Assembly: GCA_012719415.1 (NCBI GenBank)
Contig: JAAYAK010000072.1
Span: 1 to 64,000 of the forward strand
Origin: Syntrophorhabdus sp.
GTDB taxonomy: Bacteria > Desulfobacterota > Syntrophorhabdia > Syntrophorhabdales > Syntrophorhabdaceae
Length of the DNA: 64,000 bases
Reading direction: 5' to 3'
In this document: positions 45,225 to 54,357 of the stretch, one piece after another
Position numbering within the stretch: the stretch's first letter is position 1
Layout of the letters: each line of letters opens with the position of its first letter
The notes under the pieces: generated by a model
What the model was told of the DNA's origin: nothing
What the model saw: only the letters and a program-made list of their open reading frames with translations
Database searches by the model: none
Made by a program: the position numbers and the translations under genes

Positions 45225-46259
45225 CTATTTCTTGAACTGTTTCTCGTATTTGTCCCGCAGCATGTAGACGTCTTTCATTATCTTGTCACCGGCAAGTCCT
45301 TTCGCGGAAACGCGCTTGACATAGTCGTCGATCATGGGTTTCGTCAGCTTCGGGATCTCCGCCATCTCGGAGGCGGGCAGCTTGATGATCTGAAGGTTGT
45401 ACTTCTGCTTGGACCACTTGACTGCTTCCGTCACATGGTCGTCGACATACTTGCCGGTCCATTCCGCCTGCTCGCGCCTCAAGTCGTCGAGGACCTTCTT
45501 TACATCGGCGGGAAGGGCGTTCCATTTCTCCTTGTTCATCACAACCGCGAAGGTCACGACAAAGAGGTTCGTTTCCGTCGCGTAGGGAGTATAGGCCGCG
45601 AAGTTGAAGTCCTGGAGGATCTCCATGGAGGAGACAACGCCTTTTACAACTCCTTTCTGCAGGGCTTCAGGCGTCTCGGACTGGGGCATCGCGATGGGGA
45701 TCGCTCCAAGCTTTTTCACGGCCTCGGCTCCGGTCCCCGACACCCTGAGTTCCATCCCTTTGAGGTCCTTGAGAGACTTCACGGGTTTGGTCGTCATGAA
45801 GTCTGCGGGGGGACAGGTGAAGACGGTAAGAAGCTTCACCTTCTCGAATTCCTGGGGATACTTTTCGAGAAGATCGTAGAGGGCAAGGCTGGCCGCCTTG
45901 GCGCTGGTGAAGCCAAGAGGAAGATCGATCGCTTCCGACACGGGGAAGCGCCCCGGTTGATAGCTCATCGCGAAGTTGCCGATGTCCGCCGTGCCCGCTA
46001 TGACGCCGTCGAATATGTTTTTGGCGGGAAGGAGTGTTCCTCCGGGAAAGGTCTGTACCTTCACCTTGCCGTTGGTCCTCTTCTCAACCTCCTTGGCCCA
46101 GCGTTCCATCTGTACGCATGGGAAGGTCTTCGCCGGCGGGAAGTTTGCATAGGTGAGCGTTATTTTCGTCTGGCTTTGGAGATTGCCCGTGCAAATGAGG
46201 AACGTTCCGAAAAGCAGGACGCATAGACCGAGGAGCAATAAAGATCTCTTACCCTTCAT
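45225..46259 (-). CDS. dctP: TRAP transporter, periplasmic binding protein (DctP)
   Basis: A 344-residue extracytoplasmic solute receptor: signal peptide LLLLGLCVLLFGTFLICTG, then the DctP fold (ITLTYANFPPAKTFPCVQMERWAKEVEKRTNG, LKGMELRVSGTGAEAVKKLGAIPIAMPQSE with the carboxylate-binding Arg). It captures the carboxylate for DctQM. ATG 46259 follows GAGGGGG; the 65-residue extension upstream is not protein-like. It is the first gene of dctPQM and divergent from the catabolic operon. Confidence 0.93.
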   Translation of the reverse strand: MKGKRSLLLLGLCVLLFGTFLICTGNLQSQTKITLTYANFPPAKTFPCVQMERWAKEVEKRTNGKVKVQTFPGGTLLPAKNIFDGVIAGTADIGNFAMSYQPGRFPVSEAIDLPLGFTSAKAASLALYDLLEKYPQEFEKVKLLTVFTCPPADFMTTKPVKSLKDLKGMELRVSGTGAEAVKKLGAIPIAMPQSETPEALQKGVVKGVVSSMEILQDFNFAAYTPYATETNLFVVTFAVVMNKEKWNALPADVKKVLDDLRREQAEWTGKYVDDHVTEAVKWSKQKYNLQIIKLPASEMAEIPKLTKPMIDDYVKRVSAKGLAGDKIMKDVYMLRDKYEKQFKK

Positions 46260-46585
46260 ATTAACCCCCTCTATTGTGTTATTGACCCCCCTTTTCAGGG
46301 TCAGCAGGTACCAGTGTTCAAAAAGACTCGATGGAATACGGCGGAAGCTGGAGGTTGAAACCCGTATGGTGAGCGTCAGGAGAACATTCCCCGTACCGCA
46401 ATGGATCCGGACTGCTGACCCGGGGGTACCTCTTCTCCCGACACCCTTGAACAAACGCTTCCCGAATATACCCCAAAACCGGTTCTTTCCTTACAGAAGC
46501 GATAAAAAATCAAAGATACTATATCTTAGTAAAAACCCCTGATCTCTGGTAACGTCCGGTTGCCTGTCGTCTGCTCTTAAGAATC

Positions 46586-46613
46586 ATTGTATACAACTTT
46601 TTAGAAATGACAA
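46586..46613 (-). promoter_or_regulatory. dctP promoter with operator on the -10
   Basis: On the minus strand, TTGTCA (46613-46608), 16 bp, TACAAT (46591-46586). The perfect palindrome TTGTATACAA (46587-46596) covers the -10, in the position of a repressor site. Its form fits FCD-type GntR operators, whose core is a GT-N-AC dyad. Confidence 0.7.
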
Positions 46614-46628
46614 TCTAAAAAATATCGC

Positions 46629-46681
46629 TTGACAAGTAAATTTTCCATTTACTATATTGACACAAAGAGTATACTGTATAC
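46629..46681 (+). promoter_or_regulatory. Catabolic-operon promoter with operator at the start site
   Basis: TTGACA (46629-46634), 18 bp, TATATT (46653-46658), then GTATACTGTATAC at 46669-46681, which would lie about +4 to +16. The leader to the CoA-transferase ATG is about 110 nt. The gap 46260-46777 holds these two divergent promoters and no gene. Confidence 0.7.
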
Positions 46682-46777
46682 AATAGATTCCATGTCAAGG
46701 AAAAAACGATTCACATTTCATTAACCAGTTAGCCGGTGGTTTTTACCAGTATCAACCAATTCGTCGAGGAGGGCTCA

Positions 46778-47965
46778 ATGGATGTATTCAGGAAAATGAC
46801 AATGCTGTCGCTGGAGCAGGCAACCGTCCTTCCTTACCTGAGTTATCGTCTGGCCATGGACGGCATGAGAGTGATACGACTCGAACACCCGGTGTACGGG
46901 GACCCCAACCGCATGATAGGCGAGAACAGACTGGGTGAGGAAAGGATGAACACCTACTTCATGACCATCAACGCGGGGAAGGAGTGTGTCACCCTCGATC
47001 TGGGTTCTCCCGAGGGGAAAGGCATTCTCAAAGACCTTATTGTCAACCTGAAGGTCGATATCTTCGCCACGAACCAGCTTCCAAGGAATTATGAGAAACT
47101 TGGCATAGCTTACGAGACCCTGAAGTCCATCAAACCGGACATCGTGTGGGTGGGATTGACGGGTTTCGGGCCCGACAGCAACGAGGCGGCCTACGACCCC
47201 ATCCTCCAGGCACGGGGAGGGCTCATGGAATTGACCGGCAATGCCGGCGAGGACCCGCAGGTGGTCGGCATTCCCCTGCCGGACATGGGGACGAGCGAAC
47301 ACGCCTACGGGCTCATAATGAAGGCCCTTGTGAAGCGCGCGATGACGGGAGAGGGAAGCCGCATCGACGTTTCCATGCTCATGTCGACGACATCGTGGCT
47401 CACCGTTCCCATTTGCCTTACGAAGTCCTTCGGCAACAAGATCTCACGAAGGGGCAACACGCATGAGTTCTTCGCGCCTGTTTCCGTCTACGAGACGAAG
47501 GACGGTTATGTCTATATCGCGGTGGGGAACGACAGGCAGTTCGCGTCGATGACCCAGCTTCCGGGCTTCGAGAAGCTCGCACGGCCCGAATACGAGAAGA
47601 ACAAGGGGCGCATAGGAGATGTCAGGAATCTGAACGACACGATAAACGCATGCACAAGGACGAAGACGACGGCGGAGATGATCGAGATGTGCAACAGGGC
47701 GACCATAGCCATTTCCAGGGTGAACACCATAGAGGAAGTGATCGAGGATGAGTATGTGAAGGGAGCCATGTTGACCTCCCGGGACCCGAAAACGGGAACC
47801 CGGATCTGGATGGCCCCGCCACCGTTCATGACGCCATTTCTGAAGGAATCGGACCGTCAGATGACCTTCCCGCCGAGGTTCGGGGAACATAACGCCGAGG
47901 TGTATAGAAACATAGGGTATTCACAGGAAGAGATCACCGGTCTCAAGGAAAAGGGGATCATATAG
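46778..47965 (+). CDS. CaiB/BaiF (class III) CoA transferase
   Basis: A 395-residue formyl-CoA-transferase-type enzyme that moves CoA between carboxylates through an aspartyl-CoA thioester. The likely catalytic Asp lies in GIPLPDMGTSEHAYG, with ECVTLDLGSPEGKG and WVGLTGFGPDSNEAAYDPILQARGG as other family blocks. ATG 46778 follows GAGGAGG; the 14-residue extension is unlikely. As first gene of the plus-strand operon, opposite the transporter, it probably activates the imported acid. Confidence 0.92.
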   Translation: MDVFRKMTMLSLEQATVLPYLSYRLAMDGMRVIRLEHPVYGDPNRMIGENRLGEERMNTYFMTINAGKECVTLDLGSPEGKGILKDLIVNLKVDIFATNQLPRNYEKLGIAYETLKSIKPDIVWVGLTGFGPDSNEAAYDPILQARGGLMELTGNAGEDPQVVGIPLPDMGTSEHAYGLIMKALVKRAMTGEGSRIDVSMLMSTTSWLTVPICLTKSFGNKISRRGNTHEFFAPVSVYETKDGYVYIAVGNDRQFASMTQLPGFEKLARPEYEKNKGRIGDVRNLNDTINACTRTKTTAEMIEMCNRATIAISRVNTIEEVIEDEYVKGAMLTSRDPKTGTRIWMAPPPFMTPFLKESDRQMTFPPRFGEHNAEVYRNIGYSQEEITGLKEKGII

Positions 47966-47988
47966 CCTTCCTTCCAAACGAGGGCAGC

Positions 47989-48936
47989 ATGGGTCTTGTC
48001 GACAATATCCTGAAGGGCGACGAAAAGAGCGCGGCCCGGCTCATCACGGGAATCGAGAACGGGGACCGTGAGGCCTATCAGGAGCTCTCGCTCCTTTTCC
48101 CGCACACGGGTAAGGCGCATATCATCGGGGTGACAGGTCCGGCCGGGGCAGGCAAGAGCACCCTCATAGGACAGCTTGCTCTCCTGCTTGCGGGCAAGGG
48201 CAGCAGTGTCGGAGTCATAGCCACCGACCCGACAAGTGTCAACGGAAAGGGGGCCTTTCTCGGTGACCGCGTTCGCATGAAGGGGGCCGAAGAACACAAC
48301 GTTTTCATCCGGTCCATGGCGCATCGTTCCCACCCGGGGGGTATCGCCAGGGCGGCCGCCGCCGCGGCCTACGTGATGGAGGGTCTGGGCAAGGACCACA
48401 TCATCGTGGAGAGCATCGGTGCCGGGCAGACAGACAAGGACCTTTTCTTTCTCTGCGATACGGTCATCACGGTCTTCACGCCCGAATACGGCGATGAGAT
48501 CCAGCTTTTCAAGGCGGGACTTATGGAGATCGGGGATATCATCGTGGTCAACAAGTCGGATACATCCGGGGCGGAGGATGCCGCGCGCGACATCCTTCTT
48601 GCTTCAAGGCTGACGGCGCGGTCGAACGGTTGGGACGTTCCCGTCCTTCTCACCGATTCACAGCATGGTACCGGCATAGACGCCCTCGTGGAGGCGATGG
48701 AGGACCACTGGCAGCGGTCCGGCAGGAAGGGCCGGACGCAGCGGAAGGCGGACAACGCTGAGGCGTTCATGGTGGCCCTTCTGAAGGAGGAACTGTGGCA
48801 GGAGATATCCGAGAGGTTGACTGCCGCCCGGACATTCAAGGAAGTGGCCGGTGAGGTCCGCTCCGGCAGGATGGACCCCTATAGCGCGGTCCGGAAGATA
48901 CTCGATGAATTGGAGCCGAAATGGACTTTTCGCTGA
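47989..48936 (+). CDS. meaB: MeaB/ArgK-type G3E GTPase chaperone for a B12 mutase
   Basis: A 315-residue P-loop GTPase: G1 GPAGAGKST, the DPTS motif, IIVESIGAGQTD (switch region/G3) and G4 NKSD, followed by a short C-terminal dimer arm. MeaB proteins gate cobalamin loading and protect acyl-CoA mutases. The cognate mutase subunits are 7 kb downstream in the same run of genes. It begins 23 bp after the CoA transferase, and its end overlaps the next gene by 16 bp. Confidence 0.92.
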   Translation: MGLVDNILKGDEKSAARLITGIENGDREAYQELSLLFPHTGKAHIIGVTGPAGAGKSTLIGQLALLLAGKGSSVGVIATDPTSVNGKGAFLGDRVRMKGAEEHNVFIRSMAHRSHPGGIARAAAAAAYVMEGLGKDHIIVESIGAGQTDKDLFFLCDTVITVFTPEYGDEIQLFKAGLMEIGDIIVVNKSDTSGAEDAARDILLASRLTARSNGWDVPVLLTDSQHGTGIDALVEAMEDHWQRSGRKGRTQRKADNAEAFMVALLKEELWQEISERLTAARTFKEVAGEVRSGRMDPYSAVRKILDELEPKWTFR

Positions 48937-50081
48937 CGAAGGAACAGAGATTCTTCAGGGAGCAGGTGTCGCGGGCTGTTCAGCGCATCGTGGCCCCCTT
49001 CGCGGATTCCATCGACCGCAGTGACACCTTCCCCAGGGACCTGTTCCGGGAACTGGGCTCTCTGGGATATTATGGTATCAGGTACCCGGAGGAGATAGGA
49101 GGCATGGGTGCGGACTGCGTCATGTTCACCATTCTTTCGGAGGAACTGGCGCGGGCCTCGATCGGCTTCGCGGCGATCGCCACGATGCAGTGCCTCATGG
49201 GTACGGACTTCATACACAGGTTCGGTACGGGGGAGCAGAAAGAACGGTGCCTCTTCCCGGCGATCAGGGGGGAGAAGATCGGGACGATCGCTTTTACCGA
49301 GCCTGACTGTGGTTCCGACCTGGGGGGGATAAAGACCCGGGCGGTGAAGAATGAAAAGGGATACCTGCTGACGGGCCGGAAGCTCTGGATCACGGACGGC
49401 GACGTTGCCGATTTCGTCACCGTGGCCGCGACCACGGCGCCTGAGAAGAGGCTCGGAGGGATAGGCTTCTTCCTCGTCGAAAAAGGCACGCCCGGCTTCT
49501 CTGTGGGGCAGAAGATAGAGAAGATGTCCGCACGGGGAGCGGCGACGATGGAACTCATCTTCGACGGGTGCCAGATCCCGTCGGACAGCCTCATGGGTGA
49601 GGAAGGGAAGGGCGCGAAGTACCTGAGCGATATTCTCAGCGAGATACGGATCATGATAGCCGGCCTGGGACTTGGCCTCGCGAAGAGCGCCTTCGTTTCG
49701 GGCCTTCGATACGCGCGGCAGCGCGAGGCCTTCGGAAGGCCCATCGGCACGTTCCAGCTCATAGAGGAAAAGATAGCGGAGATGGAGGTGCGGATCAGGT
49801 CGGCCGAGCTTCTCACCTACCATGCCGCGTGGCTGAAAGACAGGGGTTCCCTGACGGTGAAAGAGGCCGCCATGGCGAAGTTCTACTCGACGGAGGCCGC
49901 CTGTTTCGTCGTCGACGAGGTGTCGAGGATACATGGCGCCTACGGCGTGGCCGAAGAATACCCGGCCCAGAGGTACTTCAGGGATGGCCGGTTCCTCCTT
50001 TTCGGAGGAGGGACGTCGGAGATTCTGAAAACGATCATCGCGAAAGACACGATGAAAAAATGTGAGTTCGAGATCAACTGA
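48921..50081 (+). CDS. Acyl-CoA dehydrogenase 1
   Basis: A 386-residue FAD enzyme of the acyl-CoA dehydrogenase family (MDFSLTKEQRFFREQV, FTEPDCGSDLGGIKTRA, YARQREAFGRPIG). The canonical catalytic Glu of short/medium-chain enzymes (in YEGT) is replaced: the sequence is LLFGGGTSEI with G363 there. As in isovaleryl- and long-chain enzymes, the base must come from elsewhere, perhaps E/D in ILSEIRIM on helix G. A branched or dicarboxylic acyl-CoA is likelier than a simple fatty acid. ATG overlaps the meaB end, and the second dehydrogenase starts 11 bp after the stop. Confidence 0.92.
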   Translation: MDFSLTKEQRFFREQVSRAVQRIVAPFADSIDRSDTFPRDLFRELGSLGYYGIRYPEEIGGMGADCVMFTILSEELARASIGFAAIATMQCLMGTDFIHRFGTGEQKERCLFPAIRGEKIGTIAFTEPDCGSDLGGIKTRAVKNEKGYLLTGRKLWITDGDVADFVTVAATTAPEKRLGGIGFFLVEKGTPGFSVGQKIEKMSARGAATMELIFDGCQIPSDSLMGEEGKGAKYLSDILSEIRIMIAGLGLGLAKSAFVSGLRYARQREAFGRPIGTFQLIEEKIAEMEVRIRSAELLTYHAAWLKDRGSLTVKEAAMAKFYSTEAACFVVDEVSRIHGAYGVAEEYPAQRYFRDGRFLLFGGGTSEILKTIIAKDTMKKCEFEIN

Positions 50082-50092
50082 AGGAGGGGTCT

Positions 50093-51238
50093 ATGGATTT
50101 CGCGTTTACAGAGGAGCAGCAGTTCTTCAAGAAGATCATAACAGACACCGTTGACCGCATGGTCGTGCCCAGGGCCCGCGAGATCGACGAGAAGGACGAG
50201 TTCCCCTGGGAGCTGTGGAGGGAGTTCACGAGGCTGGGATATCTCGGCCTGCGCTACCCCGAAGAGATAGGCGGCATGAACGCCGACCCGGTGACGGCAA
50301 TGATCTTTTACGAGCAGATCGCGCGCGGTTCGGTGGGATTTGCCCAGAGTGTCATCATGAACATCCTCATGGGCACCTACTTCGTATATCGTTTCGGTTC
50401 GCAGGCTATCAAGGAGCGCTGTCTCTACCCGGCCATGAGAGGAGACAAGGTCGCGACCATGTGTTTCACGGAGGACCAGTCGGGTTCCGACCTTTCCGCC
50501 ACGAGGACGACGGCGGTCAAGGACGGGAACGAATGGATCATAAACGGCACGAAGATGTGGATCACCAACGGTCCCCACGCCGATTTCGCGACGGTGCTCG
50601 CCACGACGGACCCCTCGCTTGGAGCCAAAGGGCTTAATTTCTTCCTTGTCGAGAAAGGGACCCCCGGATTTTCACCCGGCCAGATCCTCGACAAGCTTGG
50701 GTGCAGGGGGACGATTACCGGTGAACTGGTCTTCGACAATGTCAGGGTTCCGGAAGAGAACCTGCTGGGCGCGGAGCTCAACAAGGGCGTCGAGTATCTC
50801 GCGGAGATCCTCGACGAGGTGAGGGTCATGACAGCCGCCATGGCGATGGGTATAGCCCAGGCGGCCTACGATGAGGGTCTCGAGTACGCGAGGAAAAGGA
50901 TAGCCTTTGGAAAGCCCATCGGTACCTATCAACTCATCAGGGCGAAATTCGCGGACATGGCAACCGAGATGGAAGCGAGCAGGCTTCTCATCTACTCGGC
51001 CGCGTGGAAGATCAAGGAAAAGCTCCCGAGTCGTCTCGAGGCGGCCATGGCAAAGATGTTCGCAACGGAAACGTGCCTCAAGGTCGTAGACGAGGTGACG
51101 AGGATCTGGGGCGCCAACGCCTTCGCCAACGAATACAATCCCCAGCGTCATTTCCGGGACGCGCGCTTCCTCCTTTATGGAGGCGGCACGCACGAGATCC
51201 TCAAGGATTTCATGGGCAGGATGCTTATCGGCAAATAG
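50093..51238 (+). CDS. Acyl-CoA dehydrogenase 2
   Basis: A 381-residue paralogue of the preceding gene (MDFAFTEEQQFFKKII, FTEDQSGSDLSATRTTA, YARKRIAFGKPIG), roughly half identical by eye. It too has Gly (G364, in LLYGGGTHEI) instead of the usual base, and ILDEVRVM on helix G. The two may form a heteromer, or act on successive or stereochemically different substrates. AAGGAGGGG precedes ATG. Electrons pass to the ETF encoded next. Confidence 0.92.
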   Translation: MDFAFTEEQQFFKKIITDTVDRMVVPRAREIDEKDEFPWELWREFTRLGYLGLRYPEEIGGMNADPVTAMIFYEQIARGSVGFAQSVIMNILMGTYFVYRFGSQAIKERCLYPAMRGDKVATMCFTEDQSGSDLSATRTTAVKDGNEWIINGTKMWITNGPHADFATVLATTDPSLGAKGLNFFLVEKGTPGFSPGQILDKLGCRGTITGELVFDNVRVPEENLLGAELNKGVEYLAEILDEVRVMTAAMAMGIAQAAYDEGLEYARKRIAFGKPIGTYQLIRAKFADMATEMEASRLLIYSAAWKIKEKLPSRLEAAMAKMFATETCLKVVDEVTRIWGANAFANEYNPQRHFRDARFLLYGGGTHEILKDFMGRMLIGK

Positions 51239-51280
51239 TGGATGTGTTTGCCCGGATGACGGGATGCGAGGTGAGACACA

Positions 51281-52063
51281 ATGGATATCATAGTTCTCGT
51301 GAAGCAGGTTCCCGATCCTGAGGCGCTCGTCGAGATAGGGGCGAGCGGCAAAGACCTCAATATTGAGCCCAAGTTCGCCGTCAACCTCTTCGATGAGTTC
51401 GCTCTCGAAGAAGCTCTCAGGATAAAGGAAAAGCATGGCGGGAAGGTGAAGGCCCTGTCCCTCGGGGGTCCGAAGGCGATGGAGGCCCTGCGAACGGCCA
51501 TCGCCATGGGTGCCGATGAGGCCGTGCTCATCGAGGATGAGGCCTATGCGGCAAGGGACGGTTACAGTACGGCTCTCGCGCTTTTCAAGGCCCTTGAAAG
51601 GGAAACCTTCGACATTCTCCTCACGGGCAGGCAGGCCATCGATGCGGACCGCGGCGAGGTGCCCCAGATGGTGGCCCAGTTCCTGGGCCTGCCTCACGTG
51701 GGCGTTGTTGTAAAGCTGGACATCTCCGACGGCAAGGCCATGGCGGAATCGTCTCTCGAGGGTGCGAAAGAGGTCGTCGAAGTTGATCTTCCCGCCGTCT
51801 TCACGGCGCAGAAAGGCCTCAATGAACCCAGGGTGCCCTTGATCACGGGCGTCATGAAGGCCATGAAGGTGCAGATACCGAAGCTCACTATCGAGGACCT
51901 GGGATTCACGAAGGACATGGCCGCTCCCGAGAACTCGAAGACGAAGATAGTGCGCTATCTTCCGCCGAAGAAACGGCCGGCGGTTCAGCTTATCCCCGGA
52001 GAAGCCCGGGAGGCGGCAGCCGAGGCGGTGAGGATCCTCATGGACGTCGAGAGGGTTATATAA
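51281..52063 (+). CDS. etfB: Electron transfer flavoprotein, beta subunit (FixA-like)
   Basis: A 260-residue EtfB: IIVLVKQVPDPEALVEI start, ALEEALRIKE, and the nucleotide-binding GRQAIDADRGEVPQMVAQFLG. In classical ETF this site holds AMP, in bifurcating ETFs a second FAD. The ADRGEVPQ variant here matches neither reference exactly, so the type is open. Followed by etfA, fixC and fixX in FixABCX order. Confidence 0.92.
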   Translation: MDIIVLVKQVPDPEALVEIGASGKDLNIEPKFAVNLFDEFALEEALRIKEKHGGKVKALSLGGPKAMEALRTAIAMGADEAVLIEDEAYAARDGYSTALALFKALERETFDILLTGRQAIDADRGEVPQMVAQFLGLPHVGVVVKLDISDGKAMAESSLEGAKEVVEVDLPAVFTAQKGLNEPRVPLITGVMKAMKVQIPKLTIEDLGFTKDMAAPENSKTKIVRYLPPKKRPAVQLIPGEAREAAAEAVRILMDVERVI

Positions 52064-52076
52064 GACAGGGGGAAAG

Positions 52077-53057
52077 ATGGACAAGGTCCTTGTGTTCGTG
52101 GAAACGAAGGGTGATGAGCCCAGGAAGGCTTCCCTGGAACTTCTCTGTGAAGCGGAGAAGCTGGCCGCGAGCGGCAGGTTCAGCGTGGAGGCAGTGTGTT
52201 TCGGCGCGATGTCCGATACTCTCAAGGGTAGGCTCCTGTCCTGCGTACGCAAGCTGGTGCGCTTTAGCGACCCCGAACTTGCGGCATACAGCCCGGAGGG
52301 CTACGCCCGGGCGCTGGCAGGCTATGCCGCCGAGACTGGCGCGCGGATGATAGTGGCCGGGGCGACGGGAACAGGCCGCGATTTTTTTCCCCGCGTTGCC
52401 ATTATGCTTGCAACGGGCATGGTCTCCGACGTGACGGGGGCGAACTGGTTCGACGATCCGATGACGTTCGTGAGACCCATGTTCGGGGGCAAGGTGTTCG
52501 CGGAGGTCGCCTTCCCGGCTTCTCCCGTGGTCGTGACGGCGCGCCCCAACAGTTTTGCCATGGATATGCCTGAAGGGATCAAAGGGGAGTACGAGGAGAG
52601 GACAGCGGGGTCGCTCACGGGTGCCATTCATACCCGTGTCGTTCGCGTCGAGGAGACAAAAAGCGATGCTGTGGACCTCACCGAGGCCGACCTCATCGTG
52701 GCGGGCGGACGAGGGCTCAAGGCCGCGGAGAACTTCAAGCTCATCGAGGACCTGGCGGCGGCCATAGGCGGTACGGTCGGGGCCACGCGGTCCGTTGTCG
52801 ATGCGAAGTGGCGGGACCAGGCGGACCAGATAGGGAAGAGCGGCAAGACGGTGTCCCCGAAACTCTACATCGGGGCGGGCATCTCGGGCGCCATCCACCA
52901 CATCATGGGCATGGATACGTCGAAGGTCGTCCTTGTCGTCAACCGCGATCCCAACGCGATCATTTTCAACTATGCAAATTACGGCATCGTTGGCGACCTC
53001 TTCGAGGTGCTCCCGGCGATGACGGAAGAGATCGGCAAGCGCAAGGAAAGGGGATAG
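52077..53057 (+). CDS. etfA: Electron transfer flavoprotein, alpha subunit (FixB-like)
   Basis: A 326-residue EtfA with an N-terminal domain (VLVFVETKGDEPRKASLELL) and the FAD-binding C-terminus (LIVAGGRGLKAAENFKLIEDLA, GKTVSPKLYIGAGISGAIHH, NRDPNAIIFNYANYGIVGD). It carries electrons from the acyl-CoA dehydrogenases to FixC. It lies 13 bp after etfB. Confidence 0.94.
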   Translation: MDKVLVFVETKGDEPRKASLELLCEAEKLAASGRFSVEAVCFGAMSDTLKGRLLSCVRKLVRFSDPELAAYSPEGYARALAGYAAETGARMIVAGATGTGRDFFPRVAIMLATGMVSDVTGANWFDDPMTFVRPMFGGKVFAEVAFPASPVVVTARPNSFAMDMPEGIKGEYEERTAGSLTGAIHTRVVRVEETKSDAVDLTEADLIVAGGRGLKAAENFKLIEDLAAAIGGTVGATRSVVDAKWRDQADQIGKSGKTVSPKLYIGAGISGAIHHIMGMDTSKVVLVVNRDPNAIIFNYANYGIVGDLFEVLPAMTEEIGKRKERG

Positions 53058-53067
53058 GTGGTTCCTC

Positions 53068-54357
53068 GTGGATAAGATCGATGCCATTGTTGTCGGAGGG
53101 GGGCTTGCGGGGCTGTCCGCGGCGTACCGCCTTGCGGATGCCGGCAGACAGGTGATCCTCCTCGAACGCGGCGACGCGCCGGGGAGCAAGAATGTCACGG
53201 GTGGCCGCGTCTACGTCGACCCCATCCGGCCATATCTTCCCGGGATCATCGATTCCGCGCCCTTTGAACGCCATGTTGTCAGGGAGATGATCACCGTTCT
53301 CGACGAGGGCAGCGCCCTGCAGTTCGAATACGGGAACGAGAGATGGAAAAAGGAACCCTTCATGAGCCATACCGTTCTGAGGGCGAAGCTCGACGGCTGG
53401 CTCGCTGAACAGGCGACGGCGAAGGGGGCCTTCATCATCCCGCGGAAGAAGGTGGACGAGCTCCTTTACGAGGACGGTCAGGTGGCGGGGATACGGTCCG
53501 GCACCGAAGAGATCGGGGCCCACGTTGTCATAGCGGCCGACGGCGCGCTGTCCTTCCTCACGCAGAAGGCGGGCTTACGACAGCCTCACAGGCCGGAGAA
53601 CCTGGCGGTGGCTGTGAAGGAGATATACCAGCTCGATGAAAAGACCATCGAGGAGCGTTTCGGCCTCGGTCCCGATGAGGGGCTGGCGGGACTTTTTATG
53701 GGGTCCGTGACGCGGGGCATGTTCGGGGGAGGCTTTCTCTACACGAACCGCGACACCCTGTCGGTAGGCCTTGTTGTCGGTATCGATTCCCTTATACACG
53801 GCGCGGGAGACATCGACGCCCCGGGGCTCATGGAAGGTTTCACCGGCCGTCCCGAGGTAGAACGGTGGATCCGGGGAGGCGAACTCAGGGAATACTCGGC
53901 GCACGTCATCTCCGAGGCGGGGATAGGCGCGGCCCCGAAGCTGTACAGGGGCGGCATGCTGGTCGCGGGGGACGCGGCGGGCTTTGCCCTTAACCTGGGC
54001 CTCACGGTGAGAGGTATGGAGTTCGCCATCGCCTCGGGCGTGATGGCAGCCGATACCGCCGTCCTGGCCCTCAACGAAAACGACCTCTCAGAGAATTCCC
54101 TGTCGCGCTACGAGAAGAGATTGAGAGAGAGCTTTGTGCTGCCCGACATGGAGACCTTCCGCCATTCCCGGGAGGTCCTTGACAGACGCAGGTTTTTCAC
54201 CGTTTACCCCAGGTTCATGTGTGAGCTCTTCGACGAGCTCTTCACCGTGGGAGACAGACCGAAGGAAGGCCTTTATAAGACAGCCAAACGGGTCGCGAAG
54301 AAATATGTGCTTAACATGGAGACCCTGAAGGACCTTCTGGCGGCGAGGAGATTATGA
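53068..54357 (+). CDS. fixC: ETF:quinone oxidoreductase-type flavoprotein (FixC)
   Basis: A 429-residue FAD protein of the FixC family: DAIVVGGGLAGLSAAYRLADAG, the NVTGGRVY loop, GLVVGIDSL, and GDAAGFALNLGLTVRGMEFAIASGVMAA near residue 300. It takes electrons from ETF and, with FixX, hands them to membrane quinone. Its GTG start lies about 10 bp after etfA, and its TGA overlaps the fixX ATG. It lacks the C-terminal 4Fe-4S domain of mitochondrial ETF-QO, supplied here by fixX. Confidence 0.93.
   Translation: MDKIDAIVVGGGLAGLSAAYRLADAGRQVILLERGDAPGSKNVTGGRVYVDPIRPYLPGIIDSAPFERHVVREMITVLDEGSALQFEYGNERWKKEPFMSHTVLRAKLDGWLAEQATAKGAFIIPRKKVDELLYEDGQVAGIRSGTEEIGAHVVIAADGALSFLTQKAGLRQPHRPENLAVAVKEIYQLDEKTIEERFGLGPDEGLAGLFMGSVTRGMFGGGFLYTNRDTLSVGLVVGIDSLIHGAGDIDAPGLMEGFTGRPEVERWIRGGELREYSAHVISEAGIGAAPKLYRGGMLVAGDAAGFALNLGLTVRGMEFAIASGVMAADTAVLALNENDLSENSLSRYEKRLRESFVLPDMETFRHSREVLDRRRFFTVYPRFMCELFDELFTVGDRPKEGLYKTAKRVAKKYVLNMETLKDLLAARRL

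Noticed and set aside
46260-46454. N-terminal extension of DctP
   Set aside because: It would bury the signal peptide; GAGGGGG precedes ATG 46259.
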